46,605 nucleotides of DNA, taken from positions 1 to 46,605 of the forward strand of contig JBBQAM010000032.1 of assembly GCA_038316335.1 (NCBI GenBank), read 5' to 3'. This document shows positions 7,466 through 14,259 of the stretch, piece by piece; position 1 is the first letter of the stretch; every line of letters begins with the position of its first letter. This DNA is from JALHST01 sp038316335 (GTDB lineage Bacteria; Bacteroidota; Bacteroidia; Flavobacteriales; Flavobacteriaceae). The translations under genes were made by a program, and so were the position numbers. The notes under the pieces are model-generated. The model was not told the origin of the DNA. It saw only the letters and a program-made list of their open reading frames with translations, and made no database searches.

Positions 7466-8854
7466 TTGATAAGCGCCAATTTCCTCTTGGAAAACAAATA
7501 TTCAGAAGAGCTCTACCATGATTTTGCGGCTAAGATGCCGATTATAGATTATCATAACCATCTGTCTACCAAACAGTTATCTGATGATACAATCTTTGAT
7601 ACCATCACCCAAGTCTGGATCAATGGCGACCACTATAAATGGCGCGCCATGCGTACGTTGGGTATCGAAGAAAGCTACATAACCGGTAATGCGACCGATC
7701 AAGAAAAATTCCAGAAATGGGCCTATACGGTGCCATATACCATGCGGAATCCATTATACCATTGGACGCATTTAGAACTTCAAAGATATTTTGACATTGG
7801 CGAACCATTAACACCGCTGTCCTCAGATAGTATCTATCGGGAAACTTCAGAGAAACTCAAGAACGCTGCCTATAGTAGTCAGAATCTGGTTTCTAGGATG
7901 AATGTGACCTACCTATGTACTACAGAGGATCCTATCGATTCCCTTCAATACCATCAAGCACTCTCCCGGAGCCGATTTAAGACAAAGGTCAGCACGGCCT
8001 TTCGACCCGATAAAGCTCTCTTAATACTAAGTGATACCTATAACGACTATATTGACAGCCTTGAAATTGCTTCGAAAGTTTCAATTACTACTTATGAGGA
8101 TCTATGTCAAGCACTCATGAATAGAATACACTATTTTCATGAAAACGGATGTCGAATTTGTGACCATGGCTTAGAGCAACTCTATGCAGTTGAATATACC
8201 GATTCGGAGATAAAGTCGCTGTTTGAAAAAAGACGTCTGGGAAAATCGGTAAGCCTGCTCGAGGCATCAAAATTTCAAAGTGCCCTATTAATATTCCTCT
8301 CAGAATCGTATCATGAAAAGGGCTGGGTGCAACAATTTCATTTAGGGGCTTTACGAAATAACAATACCAGAATGCTGCGGCTCTTGGGCCCGGATACTGG
8401 GTGGGATTCCATTGGTGACTATCAACAGGCTCAGGCCCTTTCAAAGTTCCTGAATTCCCTTGACAGCAAAAACAAATTGGCAAAGACCATTATTTATAAT
8501 GTGAATCCGACTTTTAATGAGGTGATGGCCACCATGATCGGCAATTTTAACGACGGTAGCATAAAAGGGAAGGTACAATGGGGGTCGGCCTGGTGGTTTC
8601 TTGACCAAAAAGATGGCATGACCGACCAGCTTAATATTCTCTCGAATATGGGACTCCTTAGTTGCTTCATAGGAATGCTGACAGACTCAAGAAGCCTGCT
8701 CTCGTTTCCAAGACATGAATATTTTAGAAGGATACTCTGCAACCTTTTCGGAGTAGAGATCCAGAAAGGCGAACTGCCGGCCGACATGAATTGGATCGGC
8801 AAATTAATCGAGGATATCTGCTATAATAATGCCAAAGCATATTTTGAGCTATAG
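7466..8854 (+). CDS. uxaC: glucuronate isomerase
   Basis: 462 residues, the usual length for UxaC, which converts D-glucuronate to fructuronate (and galacturonate to tagaturonate). The N-terminal metal motif MPIIDYHNHLS is clear, and ENKYSEELYHDFAAKMP matches the start of the family. The start codon is TTG: an in-frame TAA lies at 7451-7453 with no ATG or GTG after it, and the first ATG (MPIID) would remove conserved sequence. The gene is divergent from the DUF1080 block and shares its upstream region, which suggests uronate-containing substrates. No other uronate genes (uxuA, uxuB, kdgK) are in the window. Confidence 0.93.
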   Translation: MISANFLLENKYSEELYHDFAAKMPIIDYHNHLSTKQLSDDTIFDTITQVWINGDHYKWRAMRTLGIEESYITGNATDQEKFQKWAYTVPYTMRNPLYHWTHLELQRYFDIGEPLTPLSSDSIYRETSEKLKNAAYSSQNLVSRMNVTYLCTTEDPIDSLQYHQALSRSRFKTKVSTAFRPDKALLILSDTYNDYIDSLEIASKVSITTYEDLCQALMNRIHYFHENGCRICDHGLEQLYAVEYTDSEIKSLFEKRRLGKSVSLLEASKFQSALLIFLSESYHEKGWVQQFHLGALRNNNTRMLRLLGPDTGWDSIGDYQQAQALSKFLNSLDSKNKLAKTIIYNVNPTFNEVMATMIGNFNDGSIKGKVQWGSAWWFLDQKDGMTDQLNILSNMGLLSCFIGMLTDSRSLLSFPRHEYFRRILCNLFGVEIQKGELPADMNWIGKLIEDICYNNAKAYFEL

Positions 8855-8956
8855 CAGGTGTTGATTGTTATAGATCTCGGCGCGGGTAGCCATTAAAATA
8901 GTTGATGCATTCACAGAATTGAGCCAAGGAATAGGATATCAAAAATATTTCTTTGC

Positions 8957-8964
8957 TATATTTG
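8957..8964 (+). promoter_or_regulatory. -7 promoter element for tRNA-Leu
   Basis: TATATTTG matches the Bacteroidota consensus TAnnTTTG exactly and ends 18 bp before the mature tRNA. No good -33 TTTG is seen at the usual spacing. Confidence 0.5.
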
Positions 8965-8982
8965 CCATCCATTTGAAAAGGA

Positions 8983-9066
8983 GCCCACGTGGTGAAATTG
9001 GTAGACACGCCACCTTGAGGGGGTGGTGTTCGCAAGGACGTGCTAGTTCGAATCTAGTCGTGGGCA
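8983..9066 (+). tRNA. tRNA-Leu (GAG)
   Basis: 84 nt. The acceptor arms GCCCACG (8983-8989) and CGTGGGC (9059-9065) pair perfectly, with discriminator A at 9066. The anticodon stem CCACC/GGTGG (9010-9014, 9022-9026) encloses the loop TTGAGGG, giving anticodon GAG at 9017-9019, which reads CUC/CUU. The T arm holds the conserved GTTCGAATC. A long variable arm (with GTTCGCAAGGAC) is typical of leucine tRNAs. CCA is not encoded: CTA follows the discriminator. Confidence 0.97.
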
Positions 9067-9089
9067 CTATAAATAGCTATAAAGTCAGG

Positions 9090-9111
9090 TGGTTCAATTG
9101 TTTTTGAACCA
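9090..9111 (+). terminator. hairpin downstream of tRNA-Leu
   Basis: TGGTTCAA (9090-9097) pairs perfectly with TTGAACCA (9104-9111) across a 6-base loop, 23 bp after the tRNA. There is no T-run behind it, so it may be a processing or weak termination signal. Confidence 0.35.
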
Positions 9112-9155
9112 AGAGGCGCATAGAATCACACAAGATCAAGCACTGGTCATCTTCA

Positions 9156-9189
9156 AAAAAACGGGTGGGTTTTATCCTGAACGTTTTTT
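9156..9189 (+). terminator. AT-rich inverted repeat, possible terminator
   Basis: AAAAAACG (9156-9163) and CGTTTTTT (9182-9189) flank an 18-base loop and end in a T-run. The low GC of the stem makes this weak. The rest of the gene-free stretch 9067-9366 shows only this hairpin, the one at 9090 and the promoter element at 9338. Confidence 0.25.
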
Positions 9190-9337
9190 AATACTCCTAT
9201 TCAAAAAATTCCCGTTTTACTTCTAGTCTATTCTAAAATCACCACATACGCCATGGTATCGTCAAGTTTCTCATAAAAGTATTTGATTTTTGACTAAATT
9301 TTAAGAACAACACCGAACATCCTATCTATTAAAATTG

Positions 9338-9345
9338 TAATTTTG
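9338..9345 (+). promoter_or_regulatory. -7 promoter element of the carotenoid operon
   Basis: TAATTTTG, an exact match to TAnnTTTG, 21 bp before the ATG at 9367. A TTG start at 9343 would lie inside this element, so the downstream ATG is the better start for the regulator. The upstream AT-rich stretch has no clear -33 TTTG. Confidence 0.55.
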
Positions 9346-9366
9346 TTTAAAGTTTTTGTTTATATT

Positions 9367-10269
9367 ATGAACAATGTAAAAAAATTATTCAGCATCAAGG
9401 ATTTGGAAAATCTTTCGGGAATAAAGGCACATACCATTCGTATTTGGGAAAAGCGTTACAATTTATTATCCCCAGACAGGACCGACACAAACATTAGAAC
9501 CTACAGTCTCGCCAGTCTTCAAAAACTATTGAACATTACCATGTTGTATCATAATGGGTACAAAATATCGAAAATCGCCAAACTCGCGGACAATGAAATT
9601 CCGGTAATCGTTCGCAACCTGGCCACTAAAAATAGTTCTAAAAGTCAAGCGATCAACGCCTTTAAAATGGCCATGATGAATTTTGATCAGACTTTATTTT
9701 TCAAAACGTATGAGGAGTTGCTTACGGGTAATTCGTTTCATGAAATCTTTTTTGAAATTTTCATACCCCTTCTGAACGACATGGGGATGCTTTGGCAGAC
9801 CGATTCGATAACCCCCGTAAATGAGCATTTCATCACCAATTTGATCAAGCAAAAAATACTGATAAACACTGAGAAATTGCAACTAAACGAGCCTACAAAA
9901 AAAGACAAGGTTTTCGTTCCTTATCTCCCGGAAAATGAAATTCATGATATCGGATTGCTTTATATTAACTATGAAATCGTACGAAGTGGGTACAAATCAA
10001 TTTATTTAGGACAAACGGTACCGTTAGACAATCTTAGGGTTCTCATGAAGTATTTTAATAATGTTCATTTTGTATCTTATTTTACGGTCGTTCCTACCAA
10101 AGAGAAAATCAACAAATACCTGCTGGATTTTGAGGAATTAGCACTTGAAGAAAACGCAAACGCCCAATTATGGCTTTTAGGGCACCAGACCCAATATGTG
10201 GACTTGAAGCGCTTGCCAGAGTGCATACGCACTTTTACTTCAATTCCGGAGATAACGAAAGAAATCTAA
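9367..10269 (+). CDS. CarH/LitR-like MerR regulator with B12-binding domain
   Basis: 300 residues. The N-terminal MerR winged helix (residues 8-75: FSIKDLENLSGIKAHTIRIW and the EKRYNLL recognition region) is followed by a helical cap (about 95-170) and a cobalamin-binding Rossmann-like domain (about 181-300). The cap holds W143 and E153-H154, which fit the Wx9EH signature of CarH photoreceptors. The cobalamin domain holds E191-I-H193-D-I-G196, where the histidine is the lower axial ligand in CarH. CarH represses carotenoid genes in the dark with adenosylcobalamin and releases them in light. The gene lies 30 bp before crtI, so it probably regulates its own operon. The terminal GG of the B12 fold appears as LGH. 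Confidence 0.85.
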   Translation: MNNVKKLFSIKDLENLSGIKAHTIRIWEKRYNLLSPDRTDTNIRTYSLASLQKLLNITMLYHNGYKISKIAKLADNEIPVIVRNLATKNSSKSQAINAFKMAMMNFDQTLFFKTYEELLTGNSFHEIFFEIFIPLLNDMGMLWQTDSITPVNEHFITNLIKQKILINTEKLQLNEPTKKDKVFVPYLPENEIHDIGLLYINYEIVRSGYKSIYLGQTVPLDNLRVLMKYFNNVHFVSYFTVVPTKEKINKYLLDFEELALEENANAQLWLLGHQTQYVDLKRLPECIRTFTSIPEITKEI

Positions 10270-10299
10270 TTAGATTACCTATCAATTTATAACCATAGG

Positions 10300-11757
10300 A
10301 TGCAGAAAAAAGTAGCAATTATCGGATCCGGATTTTCTTCCCTCTCCGCGGCATGCTACCTATCAAAATTGGGGTATGGGGTAACCATTTTCGAAAAAAA
10401 TGAAACCATTGGTGGGCGGGCCCGACGATTGGTTCGCGATGGGTTTACATTTGATATGGGGCCTAGTTGGTATTGGATGCCCGACATCTTCGACGCGTTT
10501 TTCGCTGATTTTGGCAAAAAAACCTCAGACTATTATCGGCTTGACAAACTTGATCCGGCCTACAAGATTTTCTTTGCAAACGATTGTATCACCATAGGTG
10601 ACTCTATGGAAAAGATTTGTAAGGAGTTTGAACGCATTGAAAAAGGAAGTTCCGAACAGTTGATCGAATTTATTTCAAGAGCGCAGGAAAATTATGATAT
10701 CGCCATAAATAAGGTCGTCCTTAGGCCAGGAATTTCACCTTTTGAATTAGTAACCAAGGAAACAATCTTAAAGGTAGACCAGTTTTTCAAAACGATCCGT
10801 AGCGAAGTCAGGAAAAGATTCAAGAATCCGAAATTGATAGCTACTTTAGAGTTTCCCGTGCTATTTCTCGGTGCTAAGCCCAGTAAAACCCCAGCCTTCT
10901 ATAGCTTCATGAACTTTGCCGATTTCGGCTTGGGTACCTGGCATCCTAAAGGTGGTATGTATGAGATTATTAGTGGTATGGCTACTTTAGCCCAAGAAAT
11001 GGGAGTTAAGATCTGTACAAATGCCCCTGTTGAAAAAATACGGGTGAAAAATAATTGCACCATTGGGATTACTACGAATGGCAACCCTTTTGATGCTGAT
11101 ATCGTAGTAAGCGGTGCCGATTATCACCATTCGGAAACGTTGCTCGACGCCGCGCATCGGCAATACTCCGAGTCGTATTGGGAACATAAAGTCTTTGCCC
11201 CTTCTTCTCTACTTTTTTATGTAGGATTCGACAAAAAACTACAAAATATAGAGCATCATAATCTTTTTTTTGATACCGATTTTGAACAGCACGCCAAGGA
11301 AATCTATGATGATCCCCAATGGCCAAATGACCCACTTTTTTATGCCAACTTTCCTTCAGTAACTGATGGTGATATGGCACCACAAGGATGTGAAACCGGA
11401 TTTTTTCTAGTGCCCTTGGCACCCGGACTGGAGGATACTCCAGAACTTAGAAATACCTATTTTGACCTTATCATGGCCCGTTTTGAAAAAAAAACCTTAC
11501 AAAAGGTAACAACGCACATCCTGTTTCGGGAATCTTTTTGCCTGAAAGACTTCGTCGAACAGTATAACGCCTATAAAGGCAATGCCTATGGCATGGCGAA
11601 CACACTCAAACAAACGGCATTTATGCGGCCGAAATTGAAAAGTAAAAAAGTGAAAAGTCTTTATTTTACAGGCCAACTTACCGTTCCGGGACCTGGGGTA
11701 CCCCCATCTTTGATTTCCGGTAAACTGGTTTCCGAACTTATTGCAAAATATAATTGA
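10300..11757 (+). CDS. crtI: phytoene desaturase (CrtI type)
   Basis: 485 residues, normal for CrtI, which takes phytoene to lycopene at the membrane using FAD. The N-terminal dinucleotide fold reads AIIGSGFSSLSAA with the acidic strand end FEKNETIGGRA. The C-terminal carotenoid dehydrogenase signature LYFTGQLTVPGPGVPPSL is present. It is the second gene of the operon, 30 bp after the regulator and 9 bp before crtB. CrtI relatives acting as ketolases or hydroxyneurosporene enzymes are possible, but pairing with crtB makes phytoene desaturase by far the most likely. Confidence 0.95.
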   Translation: MQKKVAIIGSGFSSLSAACYLSKLGYGVTIFEKNETIGGRARRLVRDGFTFDMGPSWYWMPDIFDAFFADFGKKTSDYYRLDKLDPAYKIFFANDCITIGDSMEKICKEFERIEKGSSEQLIEFISRAQENYDIAINKVVLRPGISPFELVTKETILKVDQFFKTIRSEVRKRFKNPKLIATLEFPVLFLGAKPSKTPAFYSFMNFADFGLGTWHPKGGMYEIISGMATLAQEMGVKICTNAPVEKIRVKNNCTIGITTNGNPFDADIVVSGADYHHSETLLDAAHRQYSESYWEHKVFAPSSLLFYVGFDKKLQNIEHHNLFFDTDFEQHAKEIYDDPQWPNDPLFYANFPSVTDGDMAPQGCETGFFLVPLAPGLEDTPELRNTYFDLIMARFEKKTLQKVTTHILFRESFCLKDFVEQYNAYKGNAYGMANTLKQTAFMRPKLKSKKVKSLYFTGQLTVPGPGVPPSLISGKLVSELIAKYN

Positions 11758-11766
11758 ATTGAATGT

Positions 11767-12606
11767 ATGAAAGCTATTTATGATACCGTTTCCTACGACT
11801 GCAGCAAACTTGTTACACGGGCTTATAGTACCTCCTTCGCCTTGGCAACCAAAATGCTTCATTCGTCTATTCGAAGTGACATCTATAATATCTACGGATT
11901 TGTGCGCCTTGCCGACGAAATAGTAGACTCTTTCAAAGGATATGAACAAGAACAGCTTTTTAACGATTTTGAAGCTCAACTCAATCGTGCTTTGCACGCC
12001 AAAATCAGTGTAAACCCCATTTTAAACTCCTTCCAGCATACGTTTCACAAATATGAGCTATCCAGTGATTTGGTTGCCGCTTTTATGAAAAGCATGCGCA
12101 TGGACCTTAGCAAAATGACCTATACTACCGAGAAAGAGTATCGGGATTATATCTATGGATCGGCAGATGTCGTCGGCCTAATGTGCTTAAAAGTCTTTGT
12201 CAAGGGTGATGCCGCGAAATACGAAACTTTAAAGGATTCAGCAATGGCTTTGGGATCAGCATTTCAAAAAGTAAATTTTCTGAGGGACTTAAAAATGGAT
12301 TTTGAAGACTTAAATAGGACCTATTTTCCCAATGCAAATCTCCTCGACTTGGACGAAGATTCGAAAAATCGGATTATTAACGAAATAAAGGCTGATTTTC
12401 AAGTCGGCTTTCGAGGCATCCTAAAATTGCCGAAGGAAGCCAAATTTGGGGTTTTTACAGCCTACAAATACTATTATAAATTGTTGAAAAAGTTACAGAA
12501 TACCCCCTCTAGGGAAATCAAGTCGGCACGTATTCGCGTACCGAATTATCAAAAATTTAGTCTCTTGGCTAGCTCTTATATGACCTACAAACTAAATTTG
12601 GTATGA
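11767..12606 (+). CDS. crtB: phytoene synthase
   Basis: 279 residues. It condenses two geranylgeranyl diphosphates to phytoene. The two aspartate-rich regions of the squalene/phytoene synthase family are visible: FVRLADEIVDS near residue 60 and KVNFLRDLKMDFEDLNR near residue 175, the latter followed by the typical TYFP. TSFALATKML near the N-terminus also fits. It sits between crtI (9-bp gap) and crtZ (1-bp gap), so the genes are co-transcribed and probably translationally coupled. Confidence 0.95.
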   Translation: MKAIYDTVSYDCSKLVTRAYSTSFALATKMLHSSIRSDIYNIYGFVRLADEIVDSFKGYEQEQLFNDFEAQLNRALHAKISVNPILNSFQHTFHKYELSSDLVAAFMKSMRMDLSKMTYTTEKEYRDYIYGSADVVGLMCLKVFVKGDAAKYETLKDSAMALGSAFQKVNFLRDLKMDFEDLNRTYFPNANLLDLDEDSKNRIINEIKADFQVGFRGILKLPKEAKFGVFTAYKYYYKLLKKLQNTPSREIKSARIRVPNYQKFSLLASSYMTYKLNLV

Positions 12607-12607
12607 T

Positions 12608-13054
12608 ATGAAGACACTCATTTGGCTATCGCTATTTCTAGGTACCTTTTCATTCATGGAATTTATGGCCTGGTTTACCCATAAATACATCATGCATGGA
12701 TTTTTGTGGAGTCTGCATCGTGACCACCATAAAAAGGATCACGATTCCTGGTTCGAGCGCAATGATGCATTTTTTATTTTTTATGCAGTTGTAAGTATGA
12801 CCTTCTTTTATTTTGGCGCTGAAGGTTTTTGGTATGGATGGCCCATTGGTTTGGGAATTATGGTCTATGGGGCAGCCTATTTCCTAGTACACGATATCTT
12901 TATTCATCAACGTTTTAAGGTATTTCGCAACGCGAACAATTGGTACGCACGGGGTGTGCGAAGGGCGCATAAAATGCATCATAAACATTTGGGAAAGGGC
13001 GACGGCGAATGTTTTGGGATGCTTTTCGTACCTTTCAAATACTTTCAAAAATAG
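12608..13054 (+). CDS. crtZ: beta-carotene hydroxylase
   Basis: 148 residues, a di-iron membrane hydroxylase of the fatty acid hydroxylase superfamily that turns beta-carotene into zeaxanthin. All four histidine boxes are visible: HKYIMH, HRDHH, HDIFIHQR and HKMHHKH. Hydrophobic segments at 3-20, 57-72 and 77-97 fit a membrane protein. It follows crtB directly. A lycopene cyclase is needed to supply its substrate, but none is in the window, so it must be elsewhere in the genome. Confidence 0.95.
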   Translation: MKTLIWLSLFLGTFSFMEFMAWFTHKYIMHGFLWSLHRDHHKKDHDSWFERNDAFFIFYAVVSMTFFYFGAEGFWYGWPIGLGIMVYGAAYFLVHDIFIHQRFKVFRNANNWYARGVRRAHKMHHKHLGKGDGECFGMLFVPFKYFQK

Positions 13055-13066
13055 CCCTACCCTTGC

Positions 13067-13624
13067 TTACAAGAGCCTATCTAATAAGGTTCTTGTTTCT
13101 TGGTCATACCAATCATTAGCACCTGTCTTTGCAAGTATTATTTGGCCATTTTTGTCTAGAATGTAGGTCGTAGGTATCGACTTTGAGATAAATAACCCAG
13201 GCTTTTTCGATGTGGAATAATATACAGGGAAATCATACGCCTTTTTGGCCATAAAGGCATCTACCTTGATTTTCTCATCCTGGGCTACGAATAGGAACCT
13301 TATCTTGTTACCATATGCCTGATATAGTTTCTCCAAGCTCGGCATTTCCTGAACACACGGTTGACACCAAGTAGCCCAAAAATTGATAAGTACTACCTCA
13401 TCTTTTAACGCTTTAAAATCAAATGGTCTGCCTTGACGATCGACCAATTTCCAGTCATATTCCTCCAAGGAAAGTTGTTCTCCTTGATTATTTGCTACCC
13501 TATATTCAGTTAAAATGCCAGAAAGACGACTTTTGATACGTGCGCCGATCGGCGTGAGAATCACCAAAATTCCCATGGCTCCTATAAGTAGGATGGTGTA
13601 AAGGTGTTTTCTTAAAAATTTCAT
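13067..13624 (-). CDS. TlpA-like thiol-disulfide oxidoreductase
   Basis: 185 residues with one N-terminal membrane anchor (about 8-26) and a periplasmic thioredoxin domain of the TlpA/ResA type. The active site is intact: NFWATWCQPCVQEMP, with Cys87 and Cys90. The cis-proline region reads KSIPTTYILDKNG. Such proteins reduce disulfides in the periplasm, often for cytochrome maturation. The start overlaps the stop of the upstream paralogue by 4 bp (ATGA arrangement), so the two are translationally coupled. Its specific partner cannot be told. Confidence 0.92.
   Translation of the reverse strand: MKFLRKHLYTILLIGAMGILVILTPIGARIKSRLSGILTEYRVANNQGEQLSLEEYDWKLVDRQGRPFDFKALKDEVVLINFWATWCQPCVQEMPSLEKLYQAYGNKIRFLFVAQDEKIKVDAFMAKKAYDFPVYYSTSKKPGLFISKSIPTTYILDKNGQIILAKTGANDWYDQETRTLLDRLL
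13070..13099 (+). terminator. weak terminator for the crt operon
   Basis: CAAGAGCC (13070-13077) pairs with GGTTCTTG (13088-13095) with one G-T wobble over a 10-base loop, followed by TTTC. It overlaps the 3' end of the convergent TlpA gene, 16 bp past the crtZ stop. Confidence 0.35.
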
Positions 13625-14187
13625 TTTTCTGCAATTAGCGCATCCAAAAGCCGGGTGACCTTAGCATTATCCCAATCGGAAATCGCTGTTTGATGTACGA
13701 CGATATAGCCGTGCTTATCCAAAATATAGACGCCAGGTGGGTCTAAAATAGGTAATGGACTAGGTTCATCAGTAATACGGTACGTTATTGGAAAAGTAAA
13801 TTTGTGATTATGTGACATGAATTTTTCGACGGGCGCCTTTTCTTCATTGGTAATTATATAAAAATCGACATCCTCCTTATAGGCATCATATAGATACTGA
13901 ATGTCATGTAATTGGGCTTCCGATGGCACATGCCATGAAGCCCAAAAATTGATAAAGACAACCTTGCCCGTTGCTCTCTTAAAGTTTATTAGGTTCCAAT
14001 CCTGATCTTTAAGACGCCAATTATAATCTAGGATCTTTCCACGATTCTCAATCGCGATAATACTTGGTGCCGTTGCGAATATCCTATTTAACCATACCTT
14101 TCCGTAGGTTCCCAATGGGGTTACAAAAAAAGAAAGCACAAAAGCGAAAATGAGAAGATTAAAGGCCGTTTTTTTTGTGATTTTCAT
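13621..14187 (-). CDS. TlpA-like protein lacking the CxxC active site
   Basis: 188 residues, same plan as its downstream neighbour: a membrane anchor at about 9-27 and a thioredoxin-like domain. The active-site motif reads NFWASWHVPSEAQ, so both cysteines are replaced (His86 and Ser89). The framework around it is kept (VVFINFW, GVYILDKHG). The protein cannot do thiol-disulfide exchange by the usual route. It overlaps the active paralogue by 4 bp, suggesting a pair in which this member binds substrate or partner while the other catalyses. No frameshift or other decay is visible. Confidence 0.88.
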   Translation of the reverse strand: MKITKKTAFNLLIFAFVLSFFVTPLGTYGKVWLNRIFATAPSIIAIENRGKILDYNWRLKDQDWNLINFKRATGKVVFINFWASWHVPSEAQLHDIQYLYDAYKEDVDFYIITNEEKAPVEKFMSHNHKFTFPITYRITDEPSPLPILDPPGVYILDKHGYIVVHQTAISDWDNAKVTRLLDALIAEK

Positions 14188-14209
14188 TTTTTGGGAGTTT
14201 AAACAAATT

Positions 14210-14239
14210 AAAAACCCCCAATGATTATTGGGAGTTTTT
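14210..14239. terminator. bidirectional terminator between acn and the TlpA pair
   Basis: CCCAAT (14217-14222) pairs with ATTGGG (14227-14232) over a 4-base loop; the stem continues past one mismatch into C-G and five A-T pairs. A-run on one side and T-run on the other make it work in both directions. It lies directly after the aconitase stop. Confidence 0.8.
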
Positions 14240-14259
14240 AGGAACCAATGCCAATTATA

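Noticed and set aside
8919..9107. Protein-coding frame across the tRNA
   Set aside because: It covers tRNA-Leu completely; the RNA folds perfectly and explains the sequence.
9343..9366. TTG start for the MerR regulator
   Set aside because: It lies in the TAATTTTG promoter element; the ATG at 9367 begins the conserved MerR sequence.
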